Below the pieces are notes generated by a model. That model was not told the origin of the DNA. It made no database searches and saw only the letters and a program-made list of their open reading frames with translations. A DNA stretch of 35,900 bases from JAHIQC01 sp964565645 (GTDB lineage Bacteria; Actinomycetota; Coriobacteriia; Anaerosomatales; JAHIQC01), in contig CAZMFQ010000017.1 of the NCBI GenBank assembly GCA_964565645.1, forward strand, positions 1 to 35,900, given 5' to 3'. Positions 17,771-24,999 of the stretch are shown here, piece by piece (the stretch's first letter is position 1; each line of letters starts with the position of its first letter). The translations under genes and the position numbers were made by a program.

Positions 17771-18499
17771 ATGGGGCAGGGCGCAACCGATATCGCGATC
17801 AGGGCCGAGGGCCTGACCAAGGTCTACGGCTCCGGTCACGCGCAGGTCGAGGCGTTGCGCGGGGTCTCCTTCGAGGTGCCCGCCGGTGAGTTCGTGGTGC
17901 TGCTCGGACCCTCGGGCTCCGGCAAGACCACGCTGCTCAACCTCATCGGCGTGCTCGAGTCCCCGACCGCGGGCACGCTCGAGGCCTTCGGGACCCCGCT
18001 TGCCGGGATGGACGACGATGCGCGCACGGCCTACCGTCGCGAATCGGTCGGCTTCGTGTTCCAGTTCTACAACCTCGTGCCCACGCTCACGGCCCGCGAG
18101 AACGTCGCGCTTCTGGCCGAGCTCACCGGCCCCGATGCCGAGGAGCGTACCGTCGAGGCCCTGACACGCGTAGGCCTCGCCGAGCGCATGGACCATTTCC
18201 CCTCGCAGCTCTCGGGCGGTGAGCAGCAGCGGGTAGCGATGGCGCGCGGGCTCGTGAAGCGCCCGAAGCTCCTGCTGTGCGATGAGCCGACAGGCGCACT
18301 GGATGTCGAGACCGGCAAGCAGGTGCTCGCGGTGCTTCGTGAGCTCTCGAGCCAGGGCGCCGAGCAGACGGTGTTCGCCGTGACGCACAACGCGGTCATC
18401 GCCAAGATGGCCGACCGGGTCATCCGCGTGCGCGACGGGCTCATCGTGAGCATCGACGCGAACGGTTCGCCCCTTTCCGCCGAGGAGCTCGACTGGTGA
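17771..18499 (+). CDS. ABC transporter ATP-binding protein (LolD/MacB type)
   Basis: A 242-aa ATPase of the ABC exporter class that pairs with FtsX-like permeases. Walker A is GPSGSGKTT, the Q-loop region is VGFVFQFYNLVPTLTARENV, the signature is LSGGEQQR, Walker B is LLLCDEPTGALD, and the switch histidine is in FAVTHN. The PTLTARENV motif is typical of LolD/MacB-type ATPases. ATG 17771 is used because GGAAAGG lies just upstream and IAIRAEGLTKVYG follows at the usual distance; an upstream in-frame ATG at 17681 would add an unlikely 30 residues. Its stop overlaps the permease start by GTGA. The gene is divergent from the SCP2-like/AOR operon. The substrate is unknown. Confidence 0.92.
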   Translation: MGQGATDIAIRAEGLTKVYGSGHAQVEALRGVSFEVPAGEFVVLLGPSGSGKTTLLNLIGVLESPTAGTLEAFGTPLAGMDDDARTAYRRESVGFVFQFYNLVPTLTARENVALLAELTGPDAEERTVEALTRVGLAERMDHFPSQLSGGEQQRVAMARGLVKRPKLLLCDEPTGALDVETGKQVLAVLRELSSQGAEQTVFAVTHNAVIAKMADRVIRVRDGLIVSIDANGSPLSAEELDW

Positions 18500-20859
18500 G
18501 TTACCTGGCGACCAAGCGCAAGCGCGACCTGATCGCGCGCAAGTGGCAGTACGGCGCCGCGGCGCTCACGGTGTTCCTCGGCGTCATGATGTTCGCCGCG
18601 TCCTACGACGCGTACCGGAACCTCGACACGTCGTATCGCGGGACCTACGAGCGGCTCGCGTTCGCCCATATGACGGTGACAGGCGCGGGCGAGGGCTTCG
18701 CCGTCGATGTCGAGGCGGTTCCCGGCGTGGCCAAGACGGACACGCGCTCGCAGGCGGACGTTCCGCTCAGGGTCGGCGGCGCCGACGGCAAGACCCTGCT
18801 CGGCCGCGTGGTGGGCGTGCCCGTCTCGGGGCAGCCGACGGTCGATAGGCTGGACATCCAGACCGGCGCGTACTTCGGGTCGAACGAGGCCACACAGGCC
18901 ATCGCGGAGGTCCACTTCGCCAAGACCTTCTCGCTCGGTCTCGGCGACGAGGTCGAGTACTTCGACGGTGCGGCGTGGCGCACGCTGCCGATCCGCGGCA
19001 CGGCGGTCTCGCCCGAGTACATCTGGCCCGCACGCAGTGCGCAGGAGGTCATCACCGCGCCCGAGGACTTCGGCGTGTTGTTCGTGCCCGAGGCCCTGGT
19101 CGACGTGCTGCCCGAACCGGTCGTGGCGCGCCAGACACTCGTGCTGTACGACGCGGGCGCCGATGTCGGCGGCACCGACGCTCGCGTCGAAGCGCTCGCC
19201 ACCGCGGCCGGCGCCACCTCGATAGTGCCGCAGGCCGACCAGCCATCGAACAAGGCACTGCAGCTCGACGTCTCGGGCTTCGCCCAGATGGCGGTGGCGT
19301 TTCCCGCGCTGTTCCTGTTCGCCGCGGGCATGGCCACCTACACGCTCATGACGCGACTCGTGTTCCGGGAGCGCGAGATCATCGGGACGCTGCGCGCGAA
19401 CGGGCTGAGCAGGCGCGCGGTGGTCTCGCACTACCTGTCCTACGGGTTGTGGATCGGCACGATCGCGGGCGTCGCGGGCATCCTCGCCGGTGTGCCGCTC
19501 GGGTGGGCCTCGACGTTCGCCTACACCGCCGAGCTGGGACTGCCCGACACCATCCGCGAGTTCCACCTCGTCACACCGCTCGTGGGCATCGCGTTCGGCG
19601 TGGTCACGGGCTTCCTGTCCGCCTGGGTGCCCGCTCGGCAGGCCGCCGGACTCGATCCCGCCGAGGCGATGCGCGGCGACGTCCCCGTGGGGGGCGGACG
19701 CCGAAGCCTTCTCGAGCGCCTCGTCCCGCCCCTGCGCAGGGCCCCGGTACGCTGGCGCATGGTCCTGCGCGGCATCGGACGCAACCGCCGACGCAGCTTC
19801 TCCACGGTGCTCGGTGTGGTGCTCGCCCTCGTACTCGTCCTCGCCTCGTGGGGCATGATCGACTCGATCGTCTACCTCCTCGACGAGCAGTACGGCAGTG
19901 TCGAGTTGCAGGACGCCTCGATCGTGCTCGACCGGCCCGTTTCCGCCGAGGAACTGACGGCCATCGCCGAGGTGCCGGGAGTCTCGCGCGCCGAGCGCGT
20001 GTACGTGATGGGCGCGAGCGTGCGCGGCGAGGGCGGTACGTATGCGACGCAGCTCTTCGGCTATGCGAAGGACACGCGCATGCACGGGTTTCCCGGGGAG
20101 GGACTGCCCGGAAGCGGCGTGCTGCTCGGGACCGCGCTGCGGGACCAGGTCGGCGCCAAGGTCGGCCAGAACGTGCGGATCACGCTGACGGGCGCCGCCG
20201 CGGGCTCGGAGACTGCGATCGATGTGATGGTCGCGGGATTCGTGACCGAGCCGCTCGGCACCTTCGCGTACATGAGCGATACGGCGCTTCAGGACGCGCT
20301 GGGGGCACCGCCCGAGAGCGCGATCGTGATGGCGCAGGTCGCAAACGAAGCCGACCGCGCCGCGACGGTGGAACGCATCGCGGCACTCGACGGAGTGGCG
20401 CATGTGACCGACTCGCGACAGTTCTACGAGACGATCAAGTCCTATATGGGGCTGTTCTACGTGTTCGTGGGGATGATGCTGGTCTTTGGCGGGATCATGG
20501 CGTTCGCGCTGATCTTCAACACGATGTCGGTCAATCTCGCCGAGCGTTCCGGTGAGATCGCCACGATGCGCGCGAACGGGCTGTCGCGCCGCCAGGCGGC
20601 CGCGCTCGTGGTGAGCGAGAACGTGCTGCTCACGCTCGTGGGTATACCGCCGGGACTCCTGCTCGGATGGTGGGCCGCCGACGCCCTCATGCGCTCCTAC
20701 AGCTCGGACATGTTCATCTTCACGACCTACATCGCGCCGCAGACCTACGTGCTGGCCGCGCTGGCGATGCTGGGTGTGACGCTCGTCTCGCTGTGGCCCG
20801 GCGTGCGCGCGCTCGGGCGGATCGACATCGGCAGCATCGTGCGGCAGCGCTCGACCTGA
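18496..20859 (+). CDS. FtsX-family ABC transporter permease, two-module, eight helices
   Basis: A 787-aa permease made of two FtsX units. Helix 1 is at about residues 20-38, then a large extracytoplasmic domain (40-255), then three helices (about 262-385) ending in the PARQAAGLDPAEAMRGD coupling motif. A second unit begins with a helix at about 434-455 (SFSTVLGVVLALVLVLASWG). It has a second outer domain (456-645) and three helices (about 650-780), ending PGVRALGRIDIGSIVRQ. With the ATPase this forms a complete type VII-like transporter without a separate adaptor. Such systems export lipids or peptides or act mechanically rather than importing. GTG 18496 overlaps the ATPase stop. It ends 11 bases from the convergent MoaD-like gene, with no hairpin between. 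Confidence 0.9.
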   Translation: MSYLATKRKRDLIARKWQYGAAALTVFLGVMMFAASYDAYRNLDTSYRGTYERLAFAHMTVTGAGEGFAVDVEAVPGVAKTDTRSQADVPLRVGGADGKTLLGRVVGVPVSGQPTVDRLDIQTGAYFGSNEATQAIAEVHFAKTFSLGLGDEVEYFDGAAWRTLPIRGTAVSPEYIWPARSAQEVITAPEDFGVLFVPEALVDVLPEPVVARQTLVLYDAGADVGGTDARVEALATAAGATSIVPQADQPSNKALQLDVSGFAQMAVAFPALFLFAAGMATYTLMTRLVFREREIIGTLRANGLSRRAVVSHYLSYGLWIGTIAGVAGILAGVPLGWASTFAYTAELGLPDTIREFHLVTPLVGIAFGVVTGFLSAWVPARQAAGLDPAEAMRGDVPVGGGRRSLLERLVPPLRRAPVRWRMVLRGIGRNRRRSFSTVLGVVLALVLVLASWGMIDSIVYLLDEQYGSVELQDASIVLDRPVSAEELTAIAEVPGVSRAERVYVMGASVRGEGGTYATQLFGYAKDTRMHGFPGEGLPGSGVLLGTALRDQVGAKVGQNVRITLTGAAAGSETAIDVMVAGFVTEPLGTFAYMSDTALQDALGAPPESAIVMAQVANEADRAATVERIAALDGVAHVTDSRQFYETIKSYMGLFYVFVGMMLVFGGIMAFALIFNTMSVNLAERSGEIATMRANGLSRRQAAALVVSENVLLTLVGIPPGLLLGWWAADALMRSYSSDMFIFTTYIAPQTYVLAALAMLGVTLVSLWPGVRALGRIDIGSIVRQRST

Positions 20860-20870
20860 CCGGTCGGCGG

Positions 20871-21179
20871 TTACTCCTCGCGCCTGCCCTTGCCCGCGTC
20901 GTAGAGCCCCAACGTGAAGCGGTGGGGACCCGGGGTGCCGTAGGGTACGAATGCGACGCGGTCACCCGGGCGGATGACATGGTCGAGCCCGTAGACGGTG
21001 TGGTTGCAGAACACGCCCTCGATGAACTCGTGCGGCAGTCCGAGGTCGTCCGCGATCTCGCCCGCGGTCGTCCCGTCTGCGGGCACCGCGATCTGTACCG
21101 TGGTCGGAAGTCCCCGTTCGGTGCGCAGCGCACCAAGCATGCCAAAGATCCTGACCGGGACCGTCGTCTCGTGTTCCAT
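20871..21179 (-). CDS. MoaD/ThiS-like beta-grasp protein without Gly-Gly tail
   Basis: A 102-aa ubiquitin-fold protein of the MoaD/ThiS group. PVRIFGMLGALR and the later GDRVAFVPYGTPGP match the first and last strands of MoaD. Where MoaD/ThiS end in Gly-Gly, this protein runs on for about twenty residues (HRFTLGLYDAGKGRREE), so it cannot be adenylated in the normal way without processing. Similar tail-less proteins occur in AOR gene clusters, where a role in pyranopterin or tungsten cofactor insertion is suspected but unproved. I prefer ATG 21179, which shares its A with the preceding TGA (TGATG) and has GAGGA 6 bases upstream. GTG 21182 is an equal-frame alternative adding one residue. It is the last gene of the AOR copy 2 cluster. 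Confidence 0.78.
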   Translation of the reverse strand: MEHETTVPVRIFGMLGALRTERGLPTTVQIAVPADGTTAGEIADDLGLPHEFIEGVFCNHTVYGLDHVIRPGDRVAFVPYGTPGPHRFTLGLYDAGKGRREE

Positions 21180-21793
21180 CACTCGTCCTCACACTCGAGC
21201 AGCGCGCGGATGACCGCGTGCGCCTGATGCGCAGCGGCGACCATCACGCGCGATGCAAGCAGCGAAAGCCCGCTGCGGATATCGCTTTCCATGTCGCCGA
21301 CCACGTAGAGGTTGTCGGCGATGCGCTCGGTGCCTATCCGGTTCGCCGAGCCGTATCCCGCCAGACCCGACACCGTCACGAGCGGGACGTCGGGCATCTC
21401 ACGCGTGCACACGTCGATGATCATGGCTTTGGTGTCGGCTCCGTCGACCGCCTCGACGATCGCGTCGACCTCGCCGATGGCCTCGAGGAGGTCGTGCGAG
21501 GTGACGCGCCGCTCGACCTGGCGCAGGTGCGCAGCGGGGTCGATACGCATGAGCGTCTCGGCGAGCGCCTCGGTCTTGGGCCTGCCGATCTGGTCGCGGA
21601 AGAACATCTGCCGGTTGAGGTTGTCCTCGGCCACGATGTCGAAGTCGATGAGCGTGAGCGTCCTGATGCCGCTGCGTAGCAGCATCGCGGCGACGTTGCT
21701 GCCCAGACCGCCGCAGCCGACGATGGCGACCCGCGCGAGATCGAGGCGGGCGCGCAGTTCGGGATCGGGGATGCATCCGACGGGCAGGTCCAT
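21179..21793 (-). CDS. ThiF family-2 E1-like adenylyltransferase
   Basis: A 204-aa E1-like enzyme that should activate the C-terminal glycine of a sulfur carrier with ATP. The nucleotide loop is VAIVGCGGLGSN (about residues 24-35), followed by LIDFDIVAEDNLNRQMF, with the acidic, Asn and Arg positions of the family, and DAIVEAVDGADTK. The late motif SGLAGYGSANRI and the length match the short ThiF family 2 rather than MoeB (about 250 aa). The zinc-binding CxxC pairs of MoeB/ThiF are absent. ATG 21793 starts one base after the MoaD stop (TGAGATG) with GGGGG just upstream. The MoaD with a Gly-Gly tail, encoded immediately before it, is the natural substrate. Confidence 0.88.
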   Translation of the reverse strand: MDLPVGCIPDPELRARLDLARVAIVGCGGLGSNVAAMLLRSGIRTLTLIDFDIVAEDNLNRQMFFRDQIGRPKTEALAETLMRIDPAAHLRQVERRVTSHDLLEAIGEVDAIVEAVDGADTKAMIIDVCTREMPDVPLVTVSGLAGYGSANRIGTERIADNLYVVGDMESDIRSGLSLLASRVMVAAAHQAHAVIRALLECEDE

Positions 21794-21794
21794 C

Positions 21795-22034
21795 TCAGCC
21801 CCCCGCGACCGGTGGGAAGATGGCGAGACGGTCGCCCTCATGGAGTGCGGAGGACTCCTCGGCATGCCGACCGTTCACGAACACGACGCGCGGCTGGTCG
21901 GGCAGGCCGAGATCGGCGATGACCGTGGCGATGGTCGTGCCCTCGGCGAGGTCGAAGCTGCGTGCATGGCGACCGGCCTGACCATCGGGCTGGAAGGCTG
22001 AAAGCGACGCGAACAACGCGACATCGACGTGCAT
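21795..22034 (-). CDS. MoaD/ThiS-family sulfur carrier with C-terminal Gly-Gly
   Basis: A 79-aa ubiquitin-like sulfur carrier. The sequence runs from VDVALFASLSAF through LAEGTTIATVIADLGLP and VFVNGRHAEESSALHEGD to LAIFPPVAGG, the standard MoaD layout ending in an exposed Gly-Gly. In molybdopterin synthesis the thiocarboxylated tail donates sulfur to precursor Z. ATG 22034 follows a clear GAGGAG site. It sits downstream of AOR copy 2 across a 90-base spacer containing a strong hairpin, and directly before its presumed activating enzyme. I see no MoaE, MoaA or MoaC here, so it may be a dedicated carrier for the AOR cofactor rather than the housekeeping MoaD. Confidence 0.9.
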   Translation of the reverse strand: MHVDVALFASLSAFQPDGQAGRHARSFDLAEGTTIATVIADLGLPDQPRVVFVNGRHAEESSALHEGDRLAIFPPVAGG

Positions 22035-22073
22035 GCGGGACTCCTCGTGCGTTCGAACGGCCGGTGACGCGAA

Positions 22074-22105
22074 CCCGCGCCCCCACTACACAGTAGAGGC
22101 GCGGG
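22074..22105 (-). terminator. Hairpin between AOR copy 2 and MoaD
   Basis: CCCGCGCC (22074-22081) pairs with GGCGCGGG (22098-22105), and inside this CTAC (22086-22089) pairs with GTAG (22093-22096). On the minus strand it follows the AOR stop by about 20 bases and has no T-run after it. It may be an attenuator or a 3'-end stabiliser that lowers expression of the downstream carrier genes. Confidence 0.5.
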
Positions 22106-22124
22106 GTCGTCACGTCGATGTGGT

Positions 22125-23900
22125 CTAGGAGATGCCCATGCCCTTCGCGGTCTCGGGCACGAAGTCGAACACGGTGTCGAGTTCGGCGTCGGTGACCTGG
22201 AAGACCACGTCATGCGGAGGCAGCGGCACCTCGGTGAAGAACTCGGGCAGGCGGTCGTCGGCGGCGGTCATGCCGGCACGGGCGTTGAACAGGCGCTCGA
22301 ACACGAGCGTCTCCTTGCCGAGCTGCATGAGCGCGTCCGCGTCCCACTCGTCGCCCGTGTGCGCGGCGGCCATCTCGTAGATGGCGGCGAACGCCTCAGG
22401 GATGTCGAGCACGGGGAACGCCACGAAGATGCAGAAGCCCAGCGCGTCGAGCATCGCCGTGGCGATCTGCAGGTTACGGGAGAGCTCCACCTGGCCCTCG
22501 GGCTTCAGAGGATCGACGTCGCCGCCGACCTTGAGGATGTTGGTGGCCACGGCGTAGCCCGCTGTGTGATCCGCACCCATGGTCGAGGTGGCGTACGTGA
22601 CGCCGATACCCATGACCGAGCGGGGGTCGTAGGCGGGCAGGGCCTGGTGCTTGACGACCGGGATGTGCGCGACGCCGTACTTGATGCCGGTGGCCTCGGC
22701 CCCGTCACCCAGGACGCGGCCGGGCTCGCCGCCCTCGAAGATGCTCTTGAGGGCCTTGAGGGCTCCCGCTCCGTCGCCGAACGCGAGTGCGCCGGAGTCC
22801 ATGTAGACCGCCATGGTGGCGCCCATCTCGATGGTGTCCAGTCCGAAGTCACCGCACGCGCGGTCGAGCTCGGCGATCGCATCGAGGTCGTCGATCCCGC
22901 AGTCCGCGCCGAACGACCAGACCGTCTCGTACTCCGGCCCCTTGGTCTTGTAGTGGCCGTCCTTGTCCACCCAGTAGCGTGAGCACTGGATGACACACCC
23001 CGTGTGGCAACCGTGCTGCACGTTTCCGCCACGCTCGAGCGTGATCTCGCGCTGACGTTCGCCACTCGTCGCTTCGGCGCCCTCGAAGGAGCCCGCAGAG
23101 AAGTTGCGGGTCGGCAGACCGCCGGCCTCGGAGAGGATGTTGGTGAGCACGTTGGTGCCGTAGGTCGGGAGACCCTGGCCGGAGACCGGATGCTCCTTGA
23201 GCGCCGCGGCGAACCGCTTCATCGCGGCGTTGAAGGCCTCCTTGTCCGCATGCTCGCGGTAGCCGAGCCCCTTGTCCGAGATGACGATGGCCTTGAGGCC
23301 CTTGCTGCCCATCACGGCGCCGAGTCCGCCACGACCTGCGAAGCGGTTCGGATAGCCCTTCATGTCGGAGACCGCGATGCCGGCGGCCTTCATGCCGGCC
23401 TCACCGGCGGGACCGTTCGTGATCGTGGAATAGCGGTCGTCCTCGGGCCGCATACCCTTGATCGCGTCGGCGACGGCATAGTTGCCGGCGCCGGCCCACT
23501 CGTCGACGCGCGACAGAGACGCGCTGCCGTCGGCCTCGATGGTGAGCATGTAGCGGGCCGAAGGATCGGCGGGCTTACCGGTGACGATGATGGCGGCGAG
23601 CCCGAGGCGGCCCATCGCATGTGCGGCCTGACCGCCTGAGTTCGACTCCTTGAGGCCGCCGGTGAGCGGGCTCTTGGCGCCTACGGACAGGCGTCCGCCG
23701 TTGGGGGCGGTGGTACCGCCCAGAAGTCCGGTCGCGAACACGAGCACGTTGTCCGGCCCGAGGGGATCGGCATCGCCCGGAACCTCGTCGAACACGATCG
23801 CCGAGGTGAGAGCGCGCCCGCCGTAGCGGGACCAGCCCGCAGGGACCGACTCGCGCGTGATCGACAGATCGGACATGTTGACGCGCATGATCTCTCTCAT
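22125..23900 (-). CDS. Aldehyde ferredoxin oxidoreductase family protein, copy 2
   Basis: A 591-aa AOR-family tungsto/molybdo enzyme. The N-terminal region has GGRALTSAIVFDEV and DPLGPDNVLVFATGLLGGT, followed by SNSGGQAAHAMGRLG and the cofactor-contacting GRGGLGAVMGSKGLKAIV. Presumed cluster ligands are Cys298, Cys302 and Cys306 (CHTGCVIQC) and Cys490 (LGFCIF). The first spacing is C-X3-C-X3-C rather than the C-X2-C-X3-C of copy 1, which marks a different AOR subfamily. KGPEYETVWSFGADCGIDDLD is well conserved. ATG 23900 follows GGGGG; a second in-frame ATG lies 12 bases inside. Its cluster includes MoaD, ThiF and a tail-less MoaD-like protein, so the cofactor-sulfur apparatus is encoded with its client. 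The substrate is unknown. Confidence 0.92.
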   Translation of the reverse strand: MREIMRVNMSDLSITRESVPAGWSRYGGRALTSAIVFDEVPGDADPLGPDNVLVFATGLLGGTTAPNGGRLSVGAKSPLTGGLKESNSGGQAAHAMGRLGLAAIIVTGKPADPSARYMLTIEADGSASLSRVDEWAGAGNYAVADAIKGMRPEDDRYSTITNGPAGEAGMKAAGIAVSDMKGYPNRFAGRGGLGAVMGSKGLKAIVISDKGLGYREHADKEAFNAAMKRFAAALKEHPVSGQGLPTYGTNVLTNILSEAGGLPTRNFSAGSFEGAEATSGERQREITLERGGNVQHGCHTGCVIQCSRYWVDKDGHYKTKGPEYETVWSFGADCGIDDLDAIAELDRACGDFGLDTIEMGATMAVYMDSGALAFGDGAGALKALKSIFEGGEPGRVLGDGAEATGIKYGVAHIPVVKHQALPAYDPRSVMGIGVTYATSTMGADHTAGYAVATNILKVGGDVDPLKPEGQVELSRNLQIATAMLDALGFCIFVAFPVLDIPEAFAAIYEMAAAHTGDEWDADALMQLGKETLVFERLFNARAGMTAADDRLPEFFTEVPLPPHDVVFQVTDAELDTVFDFVPETAKGMGIS

Positions 23901-23969
23901 ACGAACCCCCTAGTCATGATGGCGACGGGTGCAGGTTCCGGTGAACGAGAGACCGTCGCACGACAAACA

Positions 23970-23987
23970 GCCCGCCGATGGCCGGGC
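23970..23987 (-). terminator. Weak hairpin after the AraC-methyltransferase gene
   Basis: GCCCG (23970-23974) pairs with CGGGC (23983-23987). On the minus strand it is followed by CTGTTTGTC. It sits 30 bases beyond the stop of the methyltransferase gene. The stem is only five pairs, so the call is tentative. Confidence 0.3.
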
Positions 23988-24018
23988 CTACTCGATGAAG
24001 GTACCCGAACGAGGCCAC

Positions 24019-24876
24019 TCAGTATCTGCCCGGGCGTGGGTGTTCTGTGCTTTCCGCGTGAAGCAGCGCCTGCTTGCGCTCCACGCCCCACTTGTAGCCG
24101 CCCAGGCCGCCGTCGGTGCGCACGACCCGGTGGCACGGCACCACGACGGCCGCGTGGTTGCCGGCGCATGCTCCCGCGACCGCACGCACGGCAGAGGGGG
24201 AGCCGATACGCTCGGCGACCTGCGCATACGTGGCGGTCTCGCCGGGCGGGATGCGCCGGAGATCCGCCCAGACCCGTCGCTGGAACGGCGTCCCGACCAG
24301 GTCGAGCGGGACCTCCCCGGCCCGTTTGCCGGCGATCAGCGCGGAGAGCCGCTCGAGATCGGCGCGCAGCGCTTCGCGGTCCCGGCGCAGCACGGCCCGG
24401 GGGAACTCCTCGGCAAGCGCCTGTTCCGCCGAGGAGTCGTCCGCGAACAGCACGCAGCACACGCCCCGCTCGGTGCGGCCCACGACGATCGTGCCCAGTG
24501 CCGTGGCGCCCGAGTCCCAGGCGATGTCCAGGCCCGGCGCTCCTCGGCGGTAGGCCGAAGGCGGCATGCCGAGGGCGCGGGACGCGTGTTCGTAGATCGC
24601 GCGGTCCGAGCCGAACCCCGCGGCGTACCCCGACTCGCTCACGCCGCGGCCCTCGCGCAGGGCGTCGCGCATCGCACCGACCCGCGCCGCGCGCGTGTAC
24701 TCGGCCGGAGTCATGCCGAACCGTGCGATGAACGCACGTCGCAGCGTGCTCGGGCTGCAGCCGGCGAGTGCGGCCAGGCTCGCAAGCGAGTGGGTCGAGC
24801 CGGGATCGCTCTCGATCTCACGGGCGGCGATCTCGGCGGGCGAGGGCGGCTCGGGGTATGTCGGGTGCTCGGTCAT
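24019..24876 (-). CDS. AraC-type HTH / O6-methylguanine-DNA methyltransferase fusion (Ada-like)
   Basis: A 285-aa Ada-like protein. Residues 10-105 form an AraC-type DNA-binding domain (SLASLAALAGCSPSTLRRAF, then FGMTPAEYTRAARVGAMRDAL, ending MPPSAYRRGA). The rest is a methylated-DNA-cysteine methyltransferase: TPFQRRVWADLRRIPPGETATYAQVAERIG, then VVPCHRVVRTDGGLGGYKWG with acceptor Cys248 in PCHRV. The N-terminal Ada zinc/methylphosphotriester domain is missing, so the usual Ada activation switch is absent. It repairs O6-alkylguanine and may regulate transcription. ATG 24876 gives a start directly before the HTH; ATGs at 24885 and 24912 are possible, and none has a good ribosome-binding site. 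It is divergent from the PhzF-like gene. Confidence 0.9.
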   Translation of the reverse strand: MTEHPTYPEPPSPAEIAAREIESDPGSTHSLASLAALAGCSPSTLRRAFIARFGMTPAEYTRAARVGAMRDALREGRGVSESGYAAGFGSDRAIYEHASRALGMPPSAYRRGAPGLDIAWDSGATALGTIVVGRTERGVCCVLFADDSSAEQALAEEFPRAVLRRDREALRADLERLSALIAGKRAGEVPLDLVGTPFQRRVWADLRRIPPGETATYAQVAERIGSPSAVRAVAGACAGNHAAVVVPCHRVVRTDGGLGGYKWGVERKQALLHAESTEHPRPGRY

Positions 24877-24952
24877 GCTGCGATGATGGCACCCGCGCGA
24901 CGTCGGCGCCATCCGATTCGCGCCAGGCGCGCCGAGGGCGGCTTCGGGTGGC

Positions 24953-24958
24953 TATAAT
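24953..24958 (+). promoter_or_regulatory. Consensus -10 box of the PhzF-like gene
   Basis: An exact TATAAT lies 41 bases upstream of the GTG start, in the 123-base divergent gap after the methyltransferase gene. No good -35 hexamer is seen at 16-18 bases. A leader of about 35 bases leads to the GGGGAGG ribosome-binding site. Confidence 0.5.
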
Positions 24959-24999
24959 CGCAACAACATCCGACGGTACGCAGGCACTGGGGAGGACGC

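Noticed and set aside
18067..20403. 778-codon open frame on the minus strand
   Set aside because: It is antisense to the ABC ATPase and FtsX permease, both well supported by motifs; it is a shadow frame.
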